DNA from: Pyrus communis
Taxonomy: Eukaryota; Streptophyta; Magnoliopsida; Rosales; Rosaceae
Assembly: GCF_963583255.1 (NCBI RefSeq)
Contig: NC_084805.1
Span: forward strand, 8,734,827 to 8,798,826
Direction of reading: 5' to 3'
Length of the DNA: 64,000 bases
Shown here: piece after piece, positions 22,669 through 33,270 of the stretch
Layout: each line of letters begins with the position of its first letter
Numbering within the stretch: position 1 is the first letter of the stretch
The notes under the pieces: generated by a model
Seen by the model: only the letters and a program-made list of their open reading frames with translations
What the model was told of the DNA's origin: nothing
Databases searched by the model: none
Made by a program: the position numbers and the translations under genes

Positions 22669-22830
22669 CGGCCACTTAGTAATACAGTCTAACAATATTC
22701 ATTATTATTTTTAAGTGAGAGATTCTAGGTTTTAATATCGTGAATGATGAGTTCGGTACCAAATGTTATGGCCGACCCATTGTGCAGCCCATCCCCTTAG
22801 TGTAAAAATATCTTTGCATAAAAAATAATA
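22669..22830 (+). mobile_element. tRNA-derived SINE, decayed copy
   Basis: Follows the plan of the copies at 55166-56105: GGCCACTTAGTAATACAG head, AAGTGAGAGATTCTAGGTTTTAAT in place of the B box, CCCATTGTGCAGCCCATCCCCTTAGTG body and A-rich end. The equivalent decayed tail occurs in duplication copy 1, so this SINE was inserted before the duplication. Confidence 0.55.
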
Positions 22831-23130
22831 ATTTAGTAGGGTCTGCAAATACAATTACAAATCAAACTTGTATGTCAACTGTTGCTTCCTCCCTTTATCT
22901 CCCACTATTCCTTTTTCCATAAACTCACTATTTAACCCTAATTCATAATTTCATGCCAACTTCATGCCAATTGAAGAGAAATTCTCAAATCACTATAACA
23001 ATTCAAAGTTTTAGAATAGTTCAAACTCCAATTAAAGTGTCCCGAAATTTCAAAGACAGTCCTGAAAAAAAAAAATATATATAAACAATAGAGAGAGTCT
23101 TTGACATAAGTAGCATTGTCATCTCTTCCA

Positions 23131-23265
23131 ATGAGCACTCGGTCAGGAGCCTCTACTTCATATGATGGTCTTCCTTAGTTATAGAGTTGCGGATACAGAA
23201 AAAAATTTCCCATACAATTTGCGCAGAAGTTTGCTTCAAAGGGGAATCACAACTATTTCCATGTG
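23131..23265 (+). pseudogene. TIR-NBS-LRR remnant 2 (TIR start only)
   Basis: ATG at 23131 gives MSTRSGASTSYD, then one extra G shifts the frame just before the conserved VFLSYR region. The following frame still reads LPYNLRRSLLQRGIT before similarity stops. It is nearly identical in plan to remnant 1 and retains only about a third of a TIR domain. Confidence 0.75.
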
Positions 23266-23498
23266 TCTTCCTTAGTTATTCTAATATGTTTGACTCAGCC
23301 CACCTCCAACTTCCAACTGCATTCCTTTGAGGTAATTGACCTAAGAAAAAAAAAAAAAAAACTTCAACTTCATTTCACCATAACATTGTTATCTGGTGTT
23401 ATTGTGTTATTAAGGGTTATTTAGATATAAGCTCATACAACTCGTGATTTTTGTATAAAAAAACCACCTATCTTTAAACATTCAATATAATTACTCTT

Positions 23499-25622
23499 TG
23501 ATAGGAGCATATTTATGCGACTTAGTTAGCTTGTTCTTGTGCATTTGTGTTGTTATTTCTTAGTTAATGTAGTATTTCAAGCTATTTCCGTGTGTTTGTA
23601 GGTCCAAAGGGTTAAAGTAGCAAGAAAGTGCATTTTGGTGTATTTTGGAGCAATTTTGGGCACTAAATGGATAGCACATGTATGGGCCAAGATGGATGGA
23701 CGAATTTGGAGTTTAAAAGGCTAGGAATCTGATAAGATGATGAATAAATTAAATTCAAGACAAAGAAGATAAGGAATCAGCTCAAAAGAGGAAACATTAT
23801 CCAAAACCTTGTCCAACCTTTTCTTATCTTATCATATCCTAATCTTATCATGCCTTAATCTTAGCAGTAAGGGGACCTAAATATATATTTCTAGAACCTA
23901 TTTCTAGAAGCATTCTCTTCTAGAAGTCCCAAATCAGCCACAAAACACATTGTTTCTAGAAACCTTACAAAGGTGGCGCCTATTCCCTTCTAGAAAGCCT
24001 TGCCTTGCCTTGCAATCCACTCTCCTTTCCCTCCAATATCTGCCGCACCCCTCTATCCCTTTTCCCTTGTGGATTCTGATTTATTAGGCCTTATTCCTTG
24101 TGGATTTGGGTTATACAAATCCTTCTATGAAATTAATTGGGCCAAACCCTCTCCTTAGTGGATTTAATTAATTGTGCCGAACCCTAGGGCCCTAATCCTT
24201 AAAATCTACTAAGTTGTAACCCTAATCTGATTAACCCTGGGGTTGGCCGAACCTATATATACATATTTTCAGCAACAATTTCGGGAGGAACCCTCATGCC
24301 ATTCAGAAAGACCTTTGCCACAACCCTAGACACCATTCTACATCATTCATTCAATCCATTCACTTCCATATACAACCTGTCGCAACTTTTCACCCTCATC
24401 AGCCATCATTCATCATCCTAAGCAAGAATACACCATTCATCGCCCCTAAAACCACCAACCACACCTTGTGCCACAGCAAGGAAGAAGGAGGAGAGCCCTT
24501 AGACGTGTCTGCCATTCGAATTGAAGTTGCTGGAACGTTTTAGGTGTAATCTTTCTTGTGTTTTCAATGTTTAAATTCAATAATCTTTGTTTTGTGAGTA
24601 TGAGGAACTAATCCCCTCTTAGCTAGGGGGAATTTCAAACCCATGGCTATATTTGCAATATGATTTGATTACTTCCAGTTGTGATTTCATGAATTGTGAA
24701 TTCAATTTACTTATCTGTTTGAATTAAAACTTGTTTGTGTATGTGGGTTGAGAGTGCACACTTAATTTGCAAGCATAAATCTGATGCTAGGATATAAGGG
24801 AGTTTCACCTAATCGTTGTGAACTTATATTCATAAGTAGTAAAGGTTGTTAGTCACAATCATGTTAAGTAAATTCCTGGCATAAGTATCATGCGCTTTCA
24901 TAGTTACGAACGCCTTGTCAACACTTATGATTTTCATAGAATGTAATGATCTTTGATTGTTTCTCTATTATGCGCTTTCATGTAGGGAACTTTTGAGGAA
25001 TAATTTGATTGTGATGCGCTAATTCCATTCAATTCAATGACTTAAGGAAAATCTGAGGGTTAATTTAAGCGTACCTAATTAACTTGGGGTGTTGAGGTTT
25101 ATGGTTCATTGAAAAAGCAACTGGATATTATTTTGTATGCAAGTATGTCATGTGTGGAGAAAGACCTCCTAGCTAGCCCATCATCCATCTATTTCCACCA
25201 AATTCATGCAAATCTGCCTAGTTTTAATTCTTGTTTTGTTTACTTTATTTTCGTCCAAAACCAAATCCCCCTTTATTTTAGAGTGTCTAACTAGTTAGGA
25301 TCTATTTTAGATTGTGTTTTCAAGTGTTTTGAGTCAAGTTAAAACTAAAATTCGTCCAAAATTGTGTTTAGAGTCAGAATTTGCCCAGTTTGTGTTTTTA
25401 GGCAATTTTGAGTGTTTTTAGCTTATTTTGAGTCTTGTGAACTTGTTTTGAGTCTTTTAAGTTTAGTTAAGTGTTTTAAAGCTTAGTTTTATCTATTTGA
25501 GTCAGTTTAAAGTGTTTTAGCAAACCCTCATAATCCCCGGTTTAAGAACGATCTCTACTTACATATATACTACAATTGTCAAAAGAGGGTTTAATTTGTG
25601 TGTTAAGTTAATTTTCGCATCA
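23499..25622 (+). mobile_element. Athila-type gypsy solo LTR (2.1 kb)
   Basis: Starts TGATAGGAGCATATT and ends AATTTTCGCATCA, the same ends as the LTRs of the Athila element at 39162-50288, here on the plus strand. Flanks CTCTT (23494-23498) and CTCCT (25623-25627) are a target duplication with one mismatch. No internal region remains, so LTR-LTR recombination removed it. Overall similarity to the other LTRs is clear only near the ends, so it is an older or different subfamily. Confidence 0.8.
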
Positions 25623-25689
25623 CTCCTATTAACGTTTATTTTTATTTTTTTATTTTTTATTTTGAGCTACTTACAATATATATGTGTTG

Positions 25690-25951
25690 AAATAAAGTTA
25701 TATTTTTATATTTTTTAGGTAAATCATTACATATATTCGTCACATTATTATTATGGTGTGTAAAATAATTTACCTATATTTGTATGTAATTTATAGGTAA
25801 ATAATGTTGCAAGTAATAGTACATATATTAGGCACATTTTATTGTTTACCATATGCATGTTTGTGTAAATTAATTGACCTCTATCTATACGTAAAATATA
25901 TGTAAATTAACATTTCTCTATGTTGTAGATAAATTATTTTACATGTACTAA
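25690..25951. repeat. Degenerate A/T-rich tandem repeat (left part)
   Basis: A loose repeat with recurring TGTAAAATAATTTACCTA, ACATATATTAGGCACATT and TTGTAGRYAAATTATTTTMCAT motifs. It continues at 28515-28650, on the other side of the inserted solo LTR, so it was one block before that insertion. Confidence 0.5.
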
Positions 25952-28514
25952 TGACACATCCCAACCCAGAATGTCCACCCGGACTCCGAATCGAGTTGTG
26001 TTGGCCGACACCAAGAGAGTGACGAAGCCATAAAGTGAAGTGATGTGGAAAATGTGAGTAAATTTAAACATAAAAGTGCCTAAATGGAAGAGTGCACATG
26101 TGAGCGGGAATGAACCAATTTCACACGTGATGTCAGAGCATAAGTAAAGTACAGTAAAAGTAGAATGAGAATTATACCATTGAAGGTAACTTGCAATACC
26201 AAGATTTGCCAAGAATCGTCGTTGATACGAAAGCTCTGCCACTAAAACCTGGAGGGGCAAAAAATAAGGGTGAATGAGTGTAAAAATAAAGTTTTGTAAA
26301 AACCTTTTCAATAACGTAATAATCCATCATCGCAAAATAAGTATAGTTTCCAAAATATCATACTACGGATAGTAAGAAAATACTTACCGTAAACCGTAAT
26401 ATCTCGAGTATGCAATCTTTCACAATATCTCATAAATAAGCACATAACATCATATAATCATAACATCTCGCATAAACGAATATATCATATCGAGTGCTCA
26501 TCGACATATGCTAACACACAAGTTCATGCAGAGATATTCTGACATGAACATGACTTGGTGTAATAATGATTTACGCTTTAGTACTACAATCATATGAAGA
26601 CTGTTGTTATGCTCATCACATACGAGTCCTAATTGCCTATAGCAATCTAGGTAATGACTGGCACCTACAATGGATCCAAAGTCAGCGTACGGTGCGATGT
26701 GAATATACACATGATGACTGGCCCTTGCCCAGGTGAGTACAAACACCAGTGTAGCACACAATGAGTAAACAACATAAATATGATCATGCAATGTTAAATC
26801 AATAATTCCATAATTCTAATCAATGAAATACTATTCCTGACCGTAAATACAACTAAAGCATCCATACTAATACGAATACCTGCACATCTCGTAGGATGTA
26901 GTATAATTTCATGAATTACATCAATACGCTAATTTTATATATATTTTAACCCAATCTAAGTATAACGTAGAAAATTCTTTATCAAATATATAAATGGAAA
27001 CTAAATAAATATATATTATTTAAAAGCAAAGGCCCACTCACAGTTACTTGCGAGATCACATCCATATGAGCTGGGAAGCCGGAGTTTCCAATAGTAATCG
27101 CACCTAAGCATTATATTGGGACTTATTAGACTCAACTTAAATGATCAAATTTGAGAAAACAGAGTGTGGATTTGGAACCAGAGCGTTGAAATACACTAAG
27201 AAGGGTCCCGGGTAATTTTCATAAAAAGTCAACGAATAGTCAAAGGTCAACCCTAAAATGTCAACCAAGCCGCCCTGGCGGTCAACTATGTTAAAATTTT
27301 GGAATTTCACTAAATGGATGCTAGAAATAGACTCGGGGCATCGAAATTAGGTTAGGAGGGTTTCAGAGAAAATTTGAAAAAGTCAACTAACGGTCAACAA
27401 TTAACTTTAATGGAATATTCCATCCTCAAACGGAATATTCTGTTAAATTTAACTGGGAGTTAACAGAATACTCCCTCTAAATTTAGAAATGGACCCGATC
27501 GGTCTCGTGGATCTGGGTTTGGATCTTTCTTTTTTGTTTTTTGTTTTTGCTTTTTCCGATTGTCGCTGCAACTGCCGGATTTTGGAAATTTCGCCAGAGA
27601 ACAAAACGAGGTTCGATTAGCTTGATTTCTCAACTATTTTTCACATTTTATCTACCAAATTGAAGCCTAAGAGGAGAGGAAGGGAAATATACCATCACTA
27701 GGTACTACCATGGTTGAAAAATGGCCGGAGAAGCCTGCAAAGTCACGTGAGTTCGCTGGAATCTAGGAAAAAGTCCCCTCATCGTCTCTGTGTAGTTCCA
27801 CCGTCCAAAATACACAAACACACTCAGAATTGAATCATAAGGCCAAAAGGATAAGGTTTAAAGTATTCAGGAGGCTTACCTAGGTCGGCATTGGTAAGAG
27901 TTCACCGAGAAAATTTCAGGCAGTGGTGGTCTCGGTGTTTCAGTGCCATCAGAATAGAGAAAGTGATAGGGATATATGTTTGAGATAGAGAGAGAGTGAT
28001 AAGAGAGAGACACGGTGGTTAGGAGTGTAGCTCGCTATAGTTGTTAGTCTACAGTGGTGGTGGTTTCATTTTGCAGGGAGGGAGAGAGTGTTTAGGAAGG
28101 ATAGAGAGCATAGAGAGTTAAAAGGAGAGAAGTGAGGTGGCAGCAAGAGAGGGATCAAGAGCATTTGGAAGGGGACATATGAGTGAGGGAAAAGAGTAGG
28201 GTGTGGGTCCCCCCCCTGGTTCACACTCTAATCCCATAAAAGACAAAACCGAAAAATATCTCCTGCCACGTGAAATTATCGAAATACCCATCACGTTCAT
28301 AGTTCTGTAGAATTTTCGTCGTAACTCCGAATTCAATTTCACTTGCACCTACTCGTTTATACTGTCGAGTACTTCGAGAATATGGTAAGATAATAGGTCA
28401 TACGCATCACAAAATGAATTCAACGAAAGTCAACAATTTTGCCCCTAGAGACATTTTCGTAAAATCACACCTTTAAAGTTTATAAAACTATAAAATCAGG
28501 GACATGTTATTACA
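25952..28514 (-). mobile_element. gypsy-type solo LTR, family B copy 1 (2.6 kb)
   Basis: The plus-strand left end TGACACATCCCAACC and right end GTTATTACA pair with the copy at 51029-54559. Flanks share CTAA (25948-25951 and 28515-28518), or CTAAT if the first T is counted in. No coding region belongs to it. The family is inferred to be a gypsy LTR from its length and its TG..CA ends; the element body is not in the window. Confidence 0.7.
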
Positions 28515-28687
28515 CTAATATAAATATATATATATGTGTAAAATAATTTACCTACATGTATATGTAAAATAACTTTGAGGCAAATAACATTTCATTATGT
28601 TGTAGGCAAATTATTTTCCATATATTAGCACATATATTAAGCACATTTATTAATTTCTCCACATATAGATTATAGCTAGCTCTTTCA

Positions 28688-29157
28688 ATGATCAGTAGAC
28701 AAGGAGCCTCTTCCTCCTCTTCTTCTTCGGTCACCCATTTATGGACATACGATATCTTCCTATGTTACAGAGCCGTGGATACACTCAACAATTTTACAAA
28801 CAATTTGCACAACAATTTTCTTCAAAAGGGAATCAAAACCTACCTTTTTAGAAGAGGAGAAGAACTTTCGTTCCCCGTGCTTCTCAAAGTTATTGAAGAG
28901 TCAAGGGTTTCATCATTGTATTCTCTAAAAACTTTGAATCCTCTGAGTGGTGCTTGGATGAACTAGTTAAGATCCTCCGATGTAAGGAATCTAAGCAGCA
29001 AATAGTTTGGCCAATTTATTACAAGGTTGATCCCTTGGATGTACGTGACCAAAAAGGAAGTATTGGCGAGGCACTAGCTGATTTTGAATCCAAGTACAAC
29101 AAGAACATGGAGAAGGTGTTGATGTGGAGAACAGCTCTTACAGAAGCAACAAAACTG
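28688..29157 (+). pseudogene. TIR-NBS-LRR remnant 3 (TIR exon)
   Basis: ATG at 28688 opens a TIR domain (YDIFLCYRAVDT, NNFLQKGIKTYLFRRGEEL, VLLKVIEESR). One base is missing near 28915, shifting the frame; the TIR then continues in the right frame as CLDELVKILRCKES, IVWPIYYKVDPLDV and ALTEATKL. It is cut at 29157, where a retroelement end begins just before the expected LSGW. It retains the FRRGEEL region that remnant 1 has lost, so it is not a copy of remnant 1. Confidence 0.85.
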
Positions 29158-29463
29158 TTAGAATTCCTCCGTCCTACATTGGCCAGAAGGCTTGAGAATA
29201 AACCCTTTAAATAGAATTACCCCATTCTAACTATCACAGAAGCTTTTTGGATTAAAACCCCACACCTGACGGATTGAGCAGGTGGTTAAGTGGGGACAGT
29301 ATCGGTGTTGTTGGAGTGGGCCCTTGGCCATTCTACCTGAAATTTAACTTGATATCTGAGCCAGGGGATGGGCCCGTACTGCCCCGTGAATGGGTGGGTC
29401 CCCTTTGACCCCACCCGAACGGGTGAGCCCCGACTTGGCTCCACGTAGGCCAAGAGATGCCAC

Positions 29464-31523
29464 GTGAATATCACCAAACTACAACCTAAGACTTTGAAGT
29501 GTGTATTTTTCGGGTATGCATCTAACTATAGATACATCTATTACGAGTTAAATAATAAGAAGGTCTTCATATCCACACATGTGATATTTGATGAATTGGA
29601 CTTTCCATATGCCTTTTTTTGCACTAAGTCTCATCCTAAGTCCAGTGTTCTTACACCTAGCCCTTCTTCGATTCCTAACCTTCAGAACATTTTGGTATCT
29701 CCTACTACTATAAAGTCTCTCACACCACAGGTTTCATCCTCAACATCACCACCACAAACCTTACCCAATTCACCCATATCCAATACCTCACAGTCCATTA
29801 TTGCACCAGATTCTTCTGTGACTGTGCAATCTAGATTTTGTCCTGAAAGTTCGCAAGTGGTTTTCAATTTACCACCTATGAACATTCATCCTATGCAAAC
29901 CAGATCCAAGAATGGCATCTTTAAGAAGAAAGTTTTGTATGCTTCAGTTCATAATGATCAAGTAGCTGATTTAACACAGATTGAGCCTTCATCTTATAAG
30001 TCTGCTATGAAGATTCCAGTATGGTTTGAAGCTATGAAAAAAGAACTTGAGGCTTTTCATTCTCAGAAAACTTGGACTCTGGTTCCTTTACCATCTCAGA
30101 AGAATTTAGTAGGTTGTAAGTAGATTTTCAAGATTAAATGAAATGTTGATGGGACAATTACAAGGCACAAGGCTAGGTTAGTAGCAAAGGGGTTTAGTGA
30201 GGAGCAAGGACTTGATTATGAAGAGACATTCAACCCTGAAGTAAAACAAACAACGGTGAGGTTAATTCTGGCACTTGCAGCACAGTTTAATTGGGCATTG
30301 AAGCAGCTGGATGTCAAGAATGCATTCTTACATGGCATACTACATGAAGAGGTGTACATGTCCCAACCACCAGGTTTTGTAGATGATCGATTTCCTTCCT
30401 TGGTAAGCAAGTTACAGAAATCACTTTATAGTTTAAAACAAGCTCCCAGAGTTTGGAATGACAGGTTTACTAAGCTTTTGCCTAAATTGGGTTTCATCAA
30501 CACATATTTTGATAGTTCTCTATTTGTGAAGCATGTTGGAATTACAATTGTTGTGTTGTTACTGTATGTTGATAATATTATCATCACTAGAAGTGCTACA
30601 TATGCAATTCAACAAGTAATTTTAGACTTGAGAATAGAATTTGACATTAAGGGTCCGTTACATTTTTTTCTTGGGAATTCAAATTGCAAGAACAAAGGAT
30701 GGACTATTCTTATCTTAAGAAAAATATATACAAGATCTTTCAAAGAAGACAGAAATGTTAGACTCTAAACCTACTTCAACTTCTTGTCTTTCTTACAATC
30801 GACTTCTCAAGGATGGTGGGCAACCTTACAATAATCCTGGCTTATACAAGAGCATTGTTGGAGCATTGCAGTACCTTGTGTTTACAAGACTTGACATTAC
30901 CTTTTTTGTTCATCAAGTTTGCCAATTAATGCAAACTCCAATGGTCTCTCATTTTACAGCAGTGAAGAGGATTTTACAATATCTCAAAGGCTCGATTTCT
31001 CATGGAATTACTTACACCAGAGGAGAATTGGTTTTAAAGTCCTTCAGTGATGCTGACTGGGCAGGTGATCCAAATGATCGAAGGTCCACTACTGGTTTGG
31101 TTGTATTCCTAGGAAATAATCATATTTCTTGGTTTGCTAAGAAACAACAAATTATGCCACGTTCTTTAACGGAGGCTGAATATAAAGCCTTTTCATCTAC
31201 CGCTGCAGAATTGGATTGGATCCAACAGTTGCTCACTTTCCTACATATTCAACCTCAACATATTCCAGTACTTTTTTATGATAGTCTATCAACAATTGCC
31301 CTATCTTTTAATCCAGTTCAACACCAACAGACTAAAAACATTGAAGTGGATGTTCATTTTGTTCAAGAAAGAGTTTCTGCTAAGAAATTGCTTGTTCAGT
31401 TTGTCTCATCTTCTGAGCAATTTGCTGATATCCTAACAAAAGGCTTGAGTTTTCATTTATTTAACACTCACTGCTGCAATCTCATGCTTGGCTCATCCAA
31501 ACATGGGATTGAGGGGGGATGTT
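29464..31523 (+). pseudogene. copia integrase end-reverse transcriptase-RNase H, broken
   Basis: Starts in the integrase C-terminal part (KLQPKTLKCVFFGYAS), then a linker and the start of reverse transcriptase (WFEAMKKELEAFHSQKTW). A TAG at 30121-30123 and a TGA a few codons later interrupt it. The frame from 30256 holds DVKNAFLHG and a catalytic motif changed from YVDD to YVDN at about 30568. Another frame break near 30700 leads to the RNase H part (SFSDADWAGD, SLTEAEY, FADILTKG) ending at 31523. The first part of the polyprotein is missing, and it cannot be active. Confidence 0.88.
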
Positions 31524-31835
31524 AGAATATAAATAATGAATGAAGAAGATTATGCCATTTGTCATTCATCAAGGAGATTAGTTACACAATATTGTTATAG
31601 TAGGTATAATAAAGTGTATAAGATAAGATTGTAATAAAGTAGATAAGGCATTAGGCTACGATCTTACAATATATAATGTAAGATTGTGTACTGTTGTAAT
31701 TACAGAAAATCTAATACAAGATTCAGTAGCTTCTTTTCCAAGCTCTCTCTCTCTCTCTTATCTCTCAACTTTTCTCTGTATCTCTCAATTCTTCTTTGCA
31801 TATCTCTCCATTAAAGCTCTGCAATATGGTTAACA
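31520..31835 (+). repeat. copia 3' LTR (about 316 bp)
   Basis: Follows the purine tract TTGAGGGGGGA, starts TGTTAGAATATAA and is proposed to end at GGTTAACA (31835), giving matching TGTTA/TAACA ends. A TC microsatellite lies at 31741-31760. The right boundary is inferred. Confidence 0.6.
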
Positions 31836-31859
31836 AAAACTTCACAGTACTACGAATAA

Positions 31860-32411
31860 TTCAATTTTCCTCAGCCCGTAAATTGCTGCAGATTCTCAGC
31901 CTGCAATTTGAAACTTTGAATTTGTTTTGAATCAGGAAAAGAAGAGGAGGATGAGGAGGATGAAGAGAGTACCTTGAGTCGTTACTTGTGAGAGGAAGAC
32001 AAGCTGGACTGCAGAAAGAGAGAAGCATGAGTCACCACTGTCGATTGATTCCTCTGAAACAACCCATCAACCATCTGCATCACCTCCACAGAAGGGCAAG
32101 ATTGATTTGATGACCGTTGATCTGCTACTGCTGCTACTGTTGATGTGCGAAAGACGAGATCTATAGGTCTGAAAGCAGAAAGGGTGAGATCGACGAAGCT
32201 CGCAGATGATTAAAAGGGTGAACAAAGCTAGTCTTAGCAGTTCGGCTCTTTCTGGAGGGTCTCGCTAAGACCCTCTAGGGAAGGCTTTAGTGGAGGCGAG
32301 TCCCTCCTAGTCCCACTAATGCTAATCCCTGTTGTTAACAAACACAGAATTAGACTATATGTTAGTCTAGTCCAGTCTAGTAAGGGCTAAGAATGGCAAA
32401 CAAACACACCC
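31860..32411. mobile_element. Tourist-like MITE, right part only
   Basis: The last 200 bp match the right end of the MITE at 276-1272: TAGCAGT...GGTCTCGCTAAGA, GTCCCACTAATGCTAATCCC, TAGTCTAGTCCAGTC and the terminal CAAACAAACACACCC. The left end and its target copy are missing; the adjoining copia LTR may have replaced them. The left boundary is approximate. Confidence 0.6.
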
Positions 32412-33270
32412 TCAATGTGCTGGCTAAGCATACGTGTAGTGTAGGGCTTATAAGTCCAATAATATGTTGCCACAAGGACTATACAAAAGATAAATTTTTT
32501 AAAAGTGCTTTAAAGGTTTAAAAATAATTGAAATGAGGGTTAACTAGTTTTTATGTCACATCCCGGCCCGGGGCGGATCACTTCCCAGGCCCGACTCCAC
32601 TACCGTAGCACGATATTGTCCGCTTTGGGCTTACCATTCCCTCACAGTTTTATTTTTGGGAACTCACGAGCAACTTCCCAGTGGGTCACCCATCATGGGA
32701 TTGCTCTAGGCCCCTTCTCGCTTAACTTCGGAGTTCCTATGGAACCCGAAGCCAGTGAGCTCCCAAAAGGCCTCGTGCTAGGTAGGGATGAGAATATACA
32801 TTTAAGGATCACTCCCCTGGGCGATGTGGGATGTCACATTTTATACCCTCCATGTTTAGGGCAAATTTCAAAATGGGCTACGAAGTTTCAATTATCTCAT
32901 ATTGCACCCAAAGATATTGAAATTGTATCTTTGTGCTTCAGTTTGATTGATTGTATGATAATTCATTAAATTGACGACGTAGTAAGCTTGAGATTATTAT
33001 ATGGTTAACATGTAAGCCATATTTGCTTCACATTGACAAACATTTATCAATTTCATGGATGATTTGACGTTCAAAGAGACAAGGTGTAAGTCAATCCAAT
33101 TTCAAAAGCTTAGGGTGCAAAGTGAGAAAATTAGAATTTTTTTCCTTTTTATTTTGTTGCTATAGATTTTAAAATTTTAAATAAATAAATAATTTTTTTG
33201 TAATCCACATGTTAGCATATTATTGGACTTATAGGCCCTACAAGTGTCTAGTCCGCACATTAACAGAAAA
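32412..33270. mobile_element. Inverted-repeat element interrupted by a Cassandra LTR
   Basis: About 100 bp from 32412 (core GGGCTTATAAGTCCAATAATAT) return inverted up to 33270 (ATATTATTGGACTTATAGGCCC). The interior includes the solo LTR 32554-32838 plus non-coding DNA. Outer ends are not clear, because the left one abuts the Tourist-like fragment. Confidence 0.5.
32554..32838 (-). mobile_element. Cassandra solo LTR (285 bp)
   Basis: A single Cassandra LTR, TGTGACATCCCACATCG...CGGGATGTGACA on the minus strand, with a perfect 5-bp target duplication TTTTA (32549-32553 and 32839-32843). A 5S rRNA-like block lies at 32666-32748, with GAAGTTAAGCGAG and GGGAAGTTGCTCGTG. Internal region lost by LTR-LTR recombination. 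Confidence 0.9.

Larger units (their letters stand above)
22590..23265 (+). repeat. Segmental duplication, copy 2
   Basis: Partner of 19060-19840 with the same order of poly-T, SINE tail, leader and TIR start. It ends abruptly after the TIR strand-A region at about 23265. Confidence 0.8.
29158..31835 (+). mobile_element. Decayed copia element with unlike ends
   Basis: An LTR-like segment at 29158 (TGTTAGAATTCC...) is followed by a decayed primer site TTGATATCTGAGCC at about 29349. A copia body without gag, protease and most of integrase follows from about 29464, then a purine tract and an LTR (31520-31835) that starts TGTTAGAATATAAATAATG. The two LTR-like segments are not copies of each other, yet both outer flanks read AAAAC. 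It may be a recombinant between two elements. Confidence 0.6.

Noticed and set aside
25934..26311. 125-codon minus-strand frame
   Set aside because: It is inside a solo LTR, and its counterpart in the 51029 copy is broken in different places.
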